Under the pieces are notes generated by a model. The model was not told the origin of the DNA, ran no database searches, and worked only from the letters and a program-made list of their open reading frames with translations. A stretch of 64,000 nt of DNA from Roseateles depolymerans (GTDB lineage Bacteria > Pseudomonadota > Gammaproteobacteria > Burkholderiales > Burkholderiaceae_C): contig QFOD01000015.1 of the NCBI GenBank assembly GCA_003241055.1, positions 59,718 through 123,717 of the forward strand. The letters are read 5' to 3'. Both the position numbers and the translations under genes were made by a program. This document shows, piece after piece, positions 34,264-42,875 of this stretch (the stretch's first letter is position 1; every line of letters starts with the position of its first letter).

Positions 34264-34824
34264 TCAGCCCTGCCGGAAGCAGCGGCCGCAGACCGAGCGG
34301 TAGCGGGCGTTGCCGCCGATCTCGACCTGCGCGCCCTGGGTGACCTTGCGGTTGCTGGCGTCCACCCGCATGTTCATCGTGGCCTTGCGACCGCAGTCGC
34401 AGATGGTCTTCATCTCGTCCATCTCGTCGGCCAGCGCCAGCAGCGTGGCCGAACCCGGGAACAACTCGCCCTGGAAATCCGTGCGCAGGCCGTAGCAGAT
34501 GGCCGGGATATTGCGCAGATGGGCGATCTCGTGGAGGGCCTCCACCTGTTGTTTGGACAGGAACTGGGCCTCATCCACCAGGATGCAGGCGATGCCTGCG
34601 TCGGCGCCCATCAACGCCAGGAAGTCGGTGTTGGGCGAGAACTGCTCCACCTCGCGCTGCGGCCCCAGCCGTGACGTGACCAGGCCGCGCCCGTAGCGGT
34701 CGTCCAGCTGCGCCGTGAAGATGCGCACGCGGTGGCCGCGCTCCTCGTAGTTGTGGGCGACCTGAAGCAGGGCAGTGGACTTGCCGGCGTTCATCGCGGC
34801 GTAACGGAAGAAGAGCTTGGCCAT
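34264..34824 (-). CDS. tdk: Thymidine kinase
   Basis: A 186-residue type II thymidine kinase. It has the P-loop YAAMNAGKSTALLQ near the start, the Walker B-like CILVDEAQFLS, the lasso region, and the four-Cys zinc site split between ICDCGRK and VCGRCF. It phosphorylates thymidine to dTMP in the salvage pathway in the cytoplasm. Length is normal for the family. It is flanked on both sides by paralogous small CxxC genes pointing the other way. Confidence 0.94.
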   Translation of the reverse strand: MAKLFFRYAAMNAGKSTALLQVAHNYEERGHRVRIFTAQLDDRYGRGLVTSRLGPQREVEQFSPNTDFLALMGADAGIACILVDEAQFLSKQQVEALHEIAHLRNIPAICYGLRTDFQGELFPGSATLLALADEMDEMKTICDCGRKATMNMRVDASNRKVTQGAQVEIGGNARYRSVCGRCFRQG

Positions 34825-34992
34825 GGCGGGCGTTCGTGACGGGCCCGCATTCTCCCAGGTGCCCGCTCACCGCGGCCGAGGGGGAGGAGTTTCCCGAGTC
34901 TCGTCGCTTTCCGGCCTCAAACCTCGGGCTTGTGCGGTGGCACTGTCATGTTTGGCGTGCCCCAATGTCACATCGTCTCGATCAGGCATGGC

Positions 34993-35199
34993 ATGAGCAA
35001 AGACACCTACACCGCGGTTCGTGAAGATGGGCTGCGTTACGAGTCCAAGCTGGGCGGCTCGCCCTTCCTCGGCAGCGGCCATACCCGCTCGTGCTTCAAA
35101 TGCGGCAAACACCGGCCGCCAAGCAGCCTGCAGTCCATCCGGCTGCTGGGGCGCAACGAAGTGGTGTGCAAACCCAGCTGCGCGACGCCCAAGGCTTGA
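34993..35199 (+). CDS. Small CxxC protein, paralogue B
   Basis: A 68-residue protein from the ATG at 34993. SCFKCGKHRPP and VCKPSC repeat the two-pair cysteine pattern of the protein at 33924-34163. About 40 percent of positions look identical by eye, including EDGLRYESK / ADGLRYRSK and GSPF. It is likely a zinc ribbon-like mini-protein. It lies upstream of tdk in divergent orientation, which suggests a duplication around tdk or insertion of tdk between two copies. Confidence 0.72.
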   Translation: MSKDTYTAVREDGLRYESKLGGSPFLGSGHTRSCFKCGKHRPPSSLQSIRLLGRNEVVCKPSCATPKA

Positions 35200-35253
35200 G
35201 CGCGCATTAACGGCCCATGGCCAGCCGTGAGCGGCTGGCCGGGCCCTAGCGTC

Positions 35254-35406
35254 TCAGGCCGCTTCGGTCGGCGAGACGCAGAACGTCAGGCTGTACTCGT
35301 CCGCCGACGGTGCGGGCATGCTCAGCGCCAGCATCATGCTGGCGGCCAGGGCGGTGACCGCGGTGATGGCGGTGATCAGGCTGAACGCGGACTTGCTTGA
35401 CTTCAT
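35254..35406 (-). CDS. Small exported or membrane protein of unknown function
   Basis: A 50-residue protein whose ATG at 35406 follows a strong ribosome binding site (AGGAGGT). It has a Lys/Ser start, one hydrophobic segment (ITAVTALAASMMLALSM) and a short acidic tail with one Cys. It may be a secreted peptide or a one-helix membrane protein. The ribosome binding site is the main reason to accept it. Confidence 0.6.
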   Translation of the reverse strand: MKSSKSAFSLITAITAVTALAASMMLALSMPAPSADEYSLTFCVSPTEAA

Positions 35407-35558
35407 GGTGGACCTCCTGTGCTGCCGGAGATGAGTCCCGGTCTTGCGATGGACGTCACTGTAAAGATTCGGTCGCCTCGGATAAACCCGAGCAGGCGGA
35501 ACAGCCAGTTGCTGCCGGCGGAACAATCGCCGCCCGGTGAGCCGACTGTTTCAGCCGT

Positions 35559-36245
35559 TCAACCCTTGGGCGGGACACCGCGGCCGCGCTCCTCCAGCCA
35601 GGCCTTGGCGGTGGAGAAATGCCCGCAGCCGATGAAGGGGCGGGGCGGCTTGAGCGCCGACAGCGGCGACGGGTGGTTGGCCTTGAGCACCAGGTGATCC
35701 TGGCCGGCCTGGCGGATCAGGCCCTCCTTGGCCTGGGCAAAGTTGCCCCACAGCATGAAGACCTTGGGTGCCGGGTCCTCGGCCGCCGCGCGGATGATGG
35801 CGTCGGTCAGTGGCTCCCAGCCGCGGTTGGCATGGCTGGCGGCGGCGCCGTCGCGCACGCTCAGCACCGCATTCAGCAGCAGCGTGCCGCCTTCGGCCCA
35901 GCGCACCAGGCTGCCGCTCGGCGGGAAGGGCTTGCCCAGGTCGCGCTGGATCTCCTTGAAGATGTTGCGCAGGCTGGGCGGAAACGGCACGCCCTCGGGC
36001 ACGCTGAAGGACAGCCCCTCGGCCTGGCCGGGGCCGTGGTAAGGATCCTGCCCCAGGATGACGACGCGGGTGCGCTGCAGCGGCGTCAGCATCAGCGCGC
36101 GCAGCGGCTGGGGCGGGTAGACGGTGGCCCCGGCCGCCGCCTCGTCGGCCAGGAAGGCCTGCAACTGCTGGCCGGCGGCCGAGGCCGCCCAGGCGTCCAC
36201 CACCGGGCGCCAGTCGTTGTCGGGAAGTTCCAGCGGCAACTGCAT
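35559..36245 (-). CDS. ung: Uracil-DNA glycosylase, family 1
   Basis: A 228-residue base-excision repair enzyme that removes uracil from DNA. The catalytic water-activating motif GQDPYHGPGQA and the C-terminal HPSPLS motif are both intact, with LLLNAVLSVRDG between them. Length fits the family. It lies seven bases after trpC on the same strand and may be read from the trp transcript. Confidence 0.95.
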   Translation of the reverse strand: MQLPLELPDNDWRPVVDAWAASAAGQQLQAFLADEAAAGATVYPPQPLRALMLTPLQRTRVVILGQDPYHGPGQAEGLSFSVPEGVPFPPSLRNIFKEIQRDLGKPFPPSGSLVRWAEGGTLLLNAVLSVRDGAAASHANRGWEPLTDAIIRAAAEDPAPKVFMLWGNFAQAKEGLIRQAGQDHLVLKANHPSPLSALKPPRPFIGCGHFSTAKAWLEERGRGVPPKG

Positions 36246-36252
36246 GGGTGCT

Positions 36253-37047
36253 TCAGCCGAACAGCTGTTCCAGCGCCTGGCCGGGGTCGGGCTGGCGCAT
36301 GAAGGCCTCGCCCACCAGGAAGGCGTTCACCTGCGCGGCGCGCATGCGCTGCACGTCCGCCGCGCCCAGGATGCCGCTCTCGGTCACCAGCAGGCGATCG
36401 GCCGGCACGCGCGGCAAGAGGCCCAGCGTGGTGTCCAGCGTCACGTCGAAGGTGCGCAGGTTGCGGTTGTTGATGCCCACCAGCGGGGTCTTGAGCTTCA
36501 GCGCGCGGTCAAGCTCTTCGCCATCGTGCACCTCCACCAGCACGTCCAGGCCGATGGCGTGAGCGGCGGCTTCCAGGTCGGCCATCTGCGTGTCCGACAG
36601 GCAGGCGGCGATCAGCAGGATGCAGTCGGCCCCCATCGCGCCGGCCTCCATCACCTGGTAGTCGTCCACCATGAAGTCCTTGCGCAGCACCGGCAGCTCG
36701 CAGCTCAGCCGGGCCTCCTGCAGGTAGGCGATGCTGCCCTGGAAGAAGCGCTCGTCCGTCAGCACCGACAGGCAGGCCGCGCCGTGGCGGGCATAGCTCT
36801 CGGCGATGTGGGCAGGGCGAAAGTCCGCGCGCAGCACGCCCTTGCTGGGGCTGGCCTTCTTGACCTCGGCGATCACCGCGGCCCGGCCGGCGGCGATCTT
36901 GGCGCGCAGCGCACGCTCGAAGCCGCGCTGCTCGCCACGGCGGCCCTCGGCCTCGTCACGCAGCGAGGCCAGCGAGCGCCTGGCCTTGCCGGCCGCGATC
37001 TCTTCCCACTTGACCTCGACGATGCGCTTCAGGATGTCCGCGCTCAT
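36253..37047 (-). CDS. trpC: Indole-3-glycerol phosphate synthase
   Basis: A 264-residue TIM-barrel enzyme of tryptophan synthesis that closes CdRP to indole-3-glycerol phosphate. VIAEVKKASPSKG carries the catalytic Glu/Lys region, LRKDFMVDDYQ the second Lys, and GINNRNLRTF the phosphate-side loop. The ATG at 37047 overlaps the trpD stop by ATGA. It is monofunctional, not fused to TrpF. Confidence 0.95.
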   Translation of the reverse strand: MSADILKRIVEVKWEEIAAGKARRSLASLRDEAEGRRGEQRGFERALRAKIAAGRAAVIAEVKKASPSKGVLRADFRPAHIAESYARHGAACLSVLTDERFFQGSIAYLQEARLSCELPVLRKDFMVDDYQVMEAGAMGADCILLIAACLSDTQMADLEAAAHAIGLDVLVEVHDGEELDRALKLKTPLVGINNRNLRTFDVTLDTTLGLLPRVPADRLLVTESGILGAADVQRMRAAQVNAFLVGEAFMRQPDPGQALEQLFG

Positions 37048-38081
37048 GCCGCACTCCCCAGGGCCTGTGTGGTCTTCACGAACGCGTCCAGCTTGGCGCG
37101 TGCCGCGCCGCTGTCCAGCGCCTGGCGGGCGCGGGCGATGCCGTCGGCGATGGAGCTGGCGACATTGGCCGCGTACAGCGTGGCGCCGGCGTTCAGCAGC
37201 ACGATGTCGCGCGCCGGGCCGGCCTGGCCGTCCAGCACGCCCGTCAGCATCTGGCGCGACTGCTCGGGGCCGTCCACCTTGAGGCTGCGGTTGCTGGCCA
37301 TCGCGAAGCCGAAGTCCTCCGGGTGCACCTCGTACTCGCGCACCGCGCCGTCCTTCAGCTCGCCCACCAGCGTGGTGGCGCCCAGCGAGATCTCGTCCAT
37401 GCCGTCCTTGCCGTAGACCACCAGCGCATGCTCGGCGCCCAGGCGCTGCAGCACCCGCACCTGGATGCCGACCAGGTCGGCATGGAACACGCCCATCACG
37501 ATGTTGGGCGCGCCGGCCGGGTTGGTCAGCGGGCCCAGGATGTTGAAGATCGTGCGCACGCCCAGCTCCTTGCGCACCGGGGCGATGTTCTTCATCGCCG
37601 GGTGGTGGTTGGGCGCGAACATGAAGCCGATGCCGCAGGCCGCCACCGACTCGGCCACCTGCGCGGGCGTGAGCTGGATGTTGGCGCCCAGTGCCTCCAG
37701 CACGTCGGCGCTGCCGGTCTTGCTGCTGACGCTGCGGTTGCCGTGCTTGGCGATCTGTGCGCCGGCCGCGGCGGCCACGAACATCGAGCAGGTGGAGATA
37801 TTGAAGCTGTGCGCGCCGTCGCCGCCGGTGCCCACCACATCCACGAGATGCGGCTGGGGTGCCAGCGGCACCTTGTTGCTCAGCTCGCGCATCACCTGCG
37901 CCGCGGCGGTGATCTCGCCTATGGTTTCCTTCTTCACGCGCAGGCCGGTGATCAGCGCCGCGGCGATCACGGGCGACATCTCGCCGGCCATGATGCGGCG
38001 CATCAGCGTCAGCATCTCGTCGTGGAAGATCTCCCGGTGCTCGATGACGCGGGTCAGGGCTTCGGTGTCGGTGATCGGCAT
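37044..38081 (-). CDS. trpD: Anthranilate phosphoribosyltransferase
   Basis: A 345-residue enzyme that adds PRPP to anthranilate. GTGGDGAHSFNISTCS is the PRPP-binding motif and KHGNRSVSSKTGSAD the anthranilate region, both complete. It starts three bases after the ltaE stop and overlaps trpC. It is separate from TrpG here. Confidence 0.95.
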   Translation of the reverse strand: MPITDTEALTRVIEHREIFHDEMLTLMRRIMAGEMSPVIAAALITGLRVKKETIGEITAAAQVMRELSNKVPLAPQPHLVDVVGTGGDGAHSFNISTCSMFVAAAAGAQIAKHGNRSVSSKTGSADVLEALGANIQLTPAQVAESVAACGIGFMFAPNHHPAMKNIAPVRKELGVRTIFNILGPLTNPAGAPNIVMGVFHADLVGIQVRVLQRLGAEHALVVYGKDGMDEISLGATTLVGELKDGAVREYEVHPEDFGFAMASNRSLKVDGPEQSRQMLTGVLDGQAGPARDIVLLNAGATLYAANVASSIADGIARARQALDSGAARAKLDAFVKTTQALGSAA

Positions 38082-38084
38082 GGC

Positions 38085-39134
38085 TCAGCTCTTGAGGAAT
38101 TCCGCGGTCGCGGCAATGGCTCGGTCGATGCCGGCGGCGTCGACGTCCAGGTGGGTCACGAAGCGCAGGCCGATCAGGCCGGTGGCCAGCACGCCGCGCG
38201 AGGCCAGGTGCTCGATCAGCGCCGGGCCGCGGCCGCCCTCGACCTGGGCGAACACGATGTTGGTCTGCGGTGGCGTGACCGTGATGCCGGGCAGCGCGGC
38301 CAGGCCGTCGGCCAGGCGGCGGGCCAGCGCGTGGTCGTCGGCCAGGCGGTCCACGTGATGCGTCAGCGCGTGGTCCGCGGCGGCGGCCAGCAGGCCCACC
38401 TGGCGCAGCCCTCCGCCCACCATCTTGCGGATGCGGTGGGCGCGCTGGATCAGCTCGCGCGAGCCCACCAGCATGGAGCCTATGGGTGCGCCCAGGCCCT
38501 TGCTGAAGCAGATGGACACCGAGTCGAACGGCCGGGCAAGGTCTGACACCGGGCGGTCCGATGCGACCGCCGCGTTGAACAGCCGCGCGCCGTCCAGGTG
38601 GGTGCTCAGGCCGCGCCCATGGGCCAGCTCGCAGGCGGCCTCGGCATAGCCCGCGGGCAGCACATTGCCGCTCCAGGTGTTCTCCAGCGCCAGCAGCCGG
38701 GTGCGCGCGAAGTGCGGGTCGTCCGGCTTGATGGCGGCGGCAATGTCTTCCAGCCTGATCGTGCCGTCCGGCTGGTTGGGCAGCGGTTGAGGCTGGATGC
38801 TGCCCAGCACCGCGGCGCCGCCGCCCTCGTAGCGGTAGGTGTGGGCCAGCTGGCCGACGATGTACTCGTCGCCGCGGCCGCAGTGGGCCAGCAGGCCACA
38901 CAGATTGCTCTGCGTGCCGCTGGGCATGAAGAGCGCGGCCTGTTTGCCCAGCAGTGCGGCCACGCGCTCCTGCAGCGCATTGACGGTCGGGTCGTCGCCG
39001 AACACGTCATCGCCGACCGCGGCGCGGGCCATGGCCTCGCGCATGGCGGCGGTCGGCTTCGTGACCGTGTCGCTGCGCAGGTCGACCACGGCACCCTGGG
39101 CCGCAGCGCCTGAAGACGGGGCGTAATCGCTCAT
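38085..39134 (-). CDS. ltaE: Low-specificity L-threonine aldolase inside the trp operon
   Basis: A 349-residue PLP enzyme that cleaves threonine or allo-threonine to glycine and acetaldehyde. VVDLRSDTVTKPT at the N-terminus, GDDVFGDDPTVN, HLDGARLFNA and the PLP lysine in CFSKGLGAPIGS are the family signatures. Its start overlaps the trpG stop by ATGA, and trpD follows three bases after its stop. It therefore belongs to the trp transcript although it is not a tryptophan enzyme. Threonine aldolases also act on beta-hydroxy aromatic amino acids, but a link to tryptophan is only a guess. Confidence 0.92.
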   Translation of the reverse strand: MSDYAPSSGAAAQGAVVDLRSDTVTKPTAAMREAMARAAVGDDVFGDDPTVNALQERVAALLGKQAALFMPSGTQSNLCGLLAHCGRGDEYIVGQLAHTYRYEGGGAAVLGSIQPQPLPNQPDGTIRLEDIAAAIKPDDPHFARTRLLALENTWSGNVLPAGYAEAACELAHGRGLSTHLDGARLFNAAVASDRPVSDLARPFDSVSICFSKGLGAPIGSMLVGSRELIQRAHRIRKMVGGGLRQVGLLAAAADHALTHHVDRLADDHALARRLADGLAALPGITVTPPQTNIVFAQVEGGRGPALIEHLASRGVLATGLIGLRFVTHLDVDAAGIDRAIAATAEFLKS

Positions 39135-39715
39135 GGCTTCAGTTCCAAGAAGTTGCGCAGCATCGCGTGGCCGTGCTCGCTGAGTATGGATTCGGGGTGG
39201 AACTGCACGCCCTCGCAGGGCGTGGCCGTGCCGGCCAGCTCGCGGTGGCGCACGCCCATGATTTCGCCGTCCTCGCTGCGCGCGGTGATCTCCAGCACCT
39301 CGGGGCAGGTGGCTTCCTCGATGACCAGCGAGTGGTAGCGGATCACCGAGAACTCGCGCGGCAGGCCGCTGAAGACGCCGCGCTGGTCGGTCGTGATCGT
39401 GCTGGCCTTGCCGTGCATCTGGCGCTGCGCGCGGATGATCTTGCCGCCCAGCGCCTGGCCCATGGACTGATGGCCCAGGCACACGCCCAGCAGCGGCTTC
39501 TTGCCCAGGAAGTGCTGGATGGCCTCCACGCACACGCCCGCCTCGTTGGGCGTGCAGGGGCCGGGCGAGAACACGATGTGGTCGGGGTTGAGCGCGGCCA
39601 TCTCGGCCACCGTGATCTCGTCGTTGCGCACCACCTTCACGTCGGCGCCCAGCTCACCGAGGTACTGGACGATGTTGAACGTGAAGCTGTCGTAGTTGTC
39701 GATCATCAAGAGCAT
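39131..39715 (-). CDS. trpG: Anthranilate synthase component II (glutamine amidotransferase)
   Basis: A 194-residue class I amidotransferase that supplies ammonia to TrpE. LLGVCLGHQSMGQ holds the catalytic Cys, and VQFHPESI the His and Glu of the triad. SPGPCTPNEAG is the oxyanion segment. It starts directly after the trpE stop with no gap and overlaps ltaE at the 3' end. In many bacteria the same protein also serves folate synthesis. Confidence 0.95.
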   Translation of the reverse strand: MLLMIDNYDSFTFNIVQYLGELGADVKVVRNDEITVAEMAALNPDHIVFSPGPCTPNEAGVCVEAIQHFLGKKPLLGVCLGHQSMGQALGGKIIRAQRQMHGKASTITTDQRGVFSGLPREFSVIRYHSLVIEEATCPEVLEITARSEDGEIMGVRHRELAGTATPCEGVQFHPESILSEHGHAMLRNFLELKP

Positions 39716-41203
<1,488 letters not shown>

Positions 41204-41215
41204 GTCTCAAACCTT

Positions 41216-41252
41216 GAAAAGACAGTCTTTCAGGGCTTGGCGTGCAGCCCTG
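41216..41252 (-). terminator. trp attenuator terminator
   Basis: On the minus strand CAGGGCT (from 41252-41246) pairs with AGCCCTG (41237-41231) around an eight-base loop; a short AAAGA/TCTTT stem and a T-rich end (GTCTTTTC) follow. It ends 13 bases before the GTG of trpE. It lies 53 bases after the stop of the Trp-rich leader peptide, the classical place for a trp attenuator. Confidence 0.75.
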
Positions 41253-41301
41253 TCAGGTGGACGGGGCAACGCGTGGGGGAGCGCGTCAGGGCGCGCCAAG
41301 C
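41235..41301 (-). promoter_or_regulatory. trp antiterminator pairing
   Basis: The segment at 41287-41301 (plus-strand CAGGGCGCGCCAAGC) is complementary to the terminator region: CAGGGC pairs with GCCCTG (41247-41252) and CGCCAAGC with GCTTGGCG (41235-41242), 14 pairs in all with one small internal loop. This pairing uses both arms of the terminator and excludes it. The segment starts five bases after the leader peptide stop, so a ribosome resting at the stop would cover it and allow termination, while a ribosome stalled at the Trp codons would leave it free. Confidence 0.75.
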
Positions 41302-41305
41302 GGCA

Positions 41306-41386
41306 TCAGTCGGCAGTGACCCAGCGACGCCAGGGCCAGGCTCCCCGGTCGCTCGACCCCGTGATGTGCTTGCGCGTGATGAACAT
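41306..41386 (-). CDS. trpL: trp operon leader peptide
   Basis: A 26-residue peptide read from the ATG at 41386, ending GAWPWRRWVTAD, with three Trp codons in six positions. Such a cluster upstream of trpE is the sensor of ribosome-mediated attenuation. The stop is directly followed by the antiterminator segment and then by a terminator before trpE. No good ribosome binding site is visible, and a -10-like TACACT lies only about 11 bases upstream of the ATG, so the transcript may be nearly leaderless. The functional start could therefore differ, but the Trp codons would stay. Confidence 0.75.
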   Translation of the reverse strand: MFITRKHITGSSDRGAWPWRRWVTAD

Positions 41387-41481
41387 GATGCGGGCCAGTG
41401 TATCAGCGCGCCTCGCGCGGGCCGGGCCATACTGCGGCCCGCGAAGCCGCCGTTGCTGCGGCAAGAAACCGGAGACAAACC

Positions 41482-42081
41482 ATGCGAGCACTCATCGTCG
41501 CGGCCCTGCTGGCTGCGGGCAGCCTGGCGGGCGGACTGGCCCAGGCCCAGGCGGTCGAGGTGGCCAACGTGAAATACGAGCAGGCGCTGGATGTGGGCGG
41601 GCACAAGCTGCAGCTCAACGGCGCCGGCATACGCTACAAGTTCATCGTCAAGGTCTACACGGCCGGCCTCTACCTGCAGGCCCACGCCGGCACCACGGCC
41701 GAGGTGCTTGCACAACCTGGCCCCAAGCGCATCCACATCCAGATGCTGCGCGACATCGACGGCAACGAGCTGGGCAAGCTGTTCACCAAGGGCATCGAGG
41801 CCAATGCGCCGCGCGACGAGTTCGTGAAGTCGGTCAACGGCGTGCTCAAGCTCAGCGAGATCTTCGCGAGCCGCAAGCAGCTCAACAGCGGCGACAACTT
41901 CTCGGTGGACTACGTGCCCGGGCAGGGCTCCATGGTGCTGCTCAACGGCAAGCCCATGCTCAGCGAGCCCATCAAGGAGCCCGAGTTCTACAGCGCGCTG
42001 CTGCGCATCTGGCTGGGCGACAAGCCCGCCGACGACAACCTCAAGGACGCGCTGCTGGGCGTCAAGCGCGTGCGCCGCTGA
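41482..42081 (+). CDS. Chalcone isomerase-like exported protein
   Basis: A 199-residue protein from the ATG at 41482, which follows GGAGA. It has a signal peptide ending near GLAQAQA. VGGHKLQLNGAGIRYKFIVKVYTAGLYL is the opening of the bacterial chalcone isomerase-like domain (residues about 37-64), and the later VDYVPGQGSMVLLNGK fits too. Bacterial members are periplasmic, do not make flavonoids, and have no settled function. It shares its promoter area with trpL-trpE (divergent) and its last 20 bases overlap gph. Confidence 0.88.
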   Translation: MRALIVAALLAAGSLAGGLAQAQAVEVANVKYEQALDVGGHKLQLNGAGIRYKFIVKVYTAGLYLQAHAGTTAEVLAQPGPKRIHIQMLRDIDGNELGKLFTKGIEANAPRDEFVKSVNGVLKLSEIFASRKQLNSGDNFSVDYVPGQGSMVLLNGKPMLSEPIKEPEFYSALLRIWLGDKPADDNLKDALLGVKRVRR

Positions 42082-42748
42082 GCAGGCTGAGCCGGTCCAG
42101 CCGGTCCAGGTGCTCGCGCGCGGCCACGGCGCGTATGTCCTCGCCGTGGTTGTAGCCATAGGTCATCAGCACCAGCGGGCAGCCCGCCGCGTGCGCGGCC
42201 TCGGCGTCGTTGCGCGAGTCGCCCACCATCCAGGTCTGTGCGGGCGCCGTGCCCAGCGCCTCGCAGGTTTTCAGCAGCGGCAGCGGGTCGGGCTTCTTGC
42301 GCGCAAAGCTGTCGCCGCCGAACACCTGCGCGAAGTAGCCGTCCAGCCCCTTGCGCCGCAGCAGCTCGCGCGCCGGCTCGGCGGGCTTGTTGGTCAGCAC
42401 GGCCAGCGGCAGGCCGCGTGCACGCAGCGCCTCCAGCCCCTCCACCACGCCCGCGAACACGGCGGCATGCGCGCCGTTCACCGCCGCGTAGTGCTGCTGG
42501 TAGAGCGCCCACGCGCGTTCGAACAGCGCCGGCTCGGCGCCCACATGGGCCAGCGTCTGGCGCACCAGATGCTCACCGCCGCGGCCTATGGTGTGTTCCA
42601 CGAACTCGCGCGTCACGGCCGGCAGGCCCAGCTCGGCCAGCGTCAGGCCCAGCACGGCGACGAAGTCGCCCAGCGTGTCGACCAGCGTGCCGTCGAGGTC
42701 CAGGATCAGCGCGCGCGGCGTGGCGTGGTGCGAGTGAATAGAGTTCAC
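42062..42748 (-). CDS. gph: Phosphoglycolate phosphatase
   Basis: A HAD-superfamily phosphatase of about 228 residues. The nucleophile motif LILDLDGTLVDT is at the start, AVLTNKPAEP holds motif II, and KKPDPLPLL with MVGDSRNDAEAA motifs III and IV. It removes phosphate from 2-phosphoglycolate. The start is uncertain: GTG at 42748 gives a normal N-terminus, while a frame extension to a GTG at 42826 adds 26 residues of AT-rich, unconserved sequence. In many Burkholderiales gph precedes trpE; here a chalcone isomerase-like gene lies between, and the defence island begins directly upstream. Confidence 0.88.
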   Translation of the reverse strand: MNSIHSHHATPRALILDLDGTLVDTLGDFVAVLGLTLAELGLPAVTREFVEHTIGRGGEHLVRQTLAHVGAEPALFERAWALYQQHYAAVNGAHAAVFAGVVEGLEALRARGLPLAVLTNKPAEPARELLRRKGLDGYFAQVFGGDSFARKKPDPLPLLKTCEALGTAPAQTWMVGDSRNDAEAAHAAGCPLVLMTYGYNHGEDIRAVAAREHLDRLDRLSLLSGARA

Positions 42749-42810
42749 AAATCGAAAATAGAGTTCAAAAACTTTGCCCTCAACGTCGCATCCCGAAAGA
42801 AAAAGAGTTC
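42737..42810. repeat. AT-rich direct repeats at the island/gph boundary
   Basis: AATAGAGTTCA occurs exactly at 42737-42747 and 42757-42767, a spacing of 20 bases (two helix turns). A shorter match, AAAGAGTTC, is at 42802-42810. The sequence is strikingly AT-rich for this genome. It lies at the start of gph and 66 bases beyond the end of the MADS operon. It may be an operator, or a trace of the insertion boundary. Confidence 0.55.
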
Positions 42811-42875
42811 GAAAAGAGGCGTCCACCAGAGGCGTTTTGCTGGACTTCCCGCCCTAGGGCCAATTGCGAGGATTC

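Noticed and set aside
38085..39533. Longer start for the threonine aldolase reaching into trpG
   Set aside because: The extension is antisense-like noise over trpG; the ATGA overlap at 39134 gives the conserved N-terminus.
42748..42826. 26-residue N-terminal extension of gph
   Set aside because: The sequence is AT-rich, repeat-containing and unlike HAD phosphatase N-termini; kept only as an alternative start.
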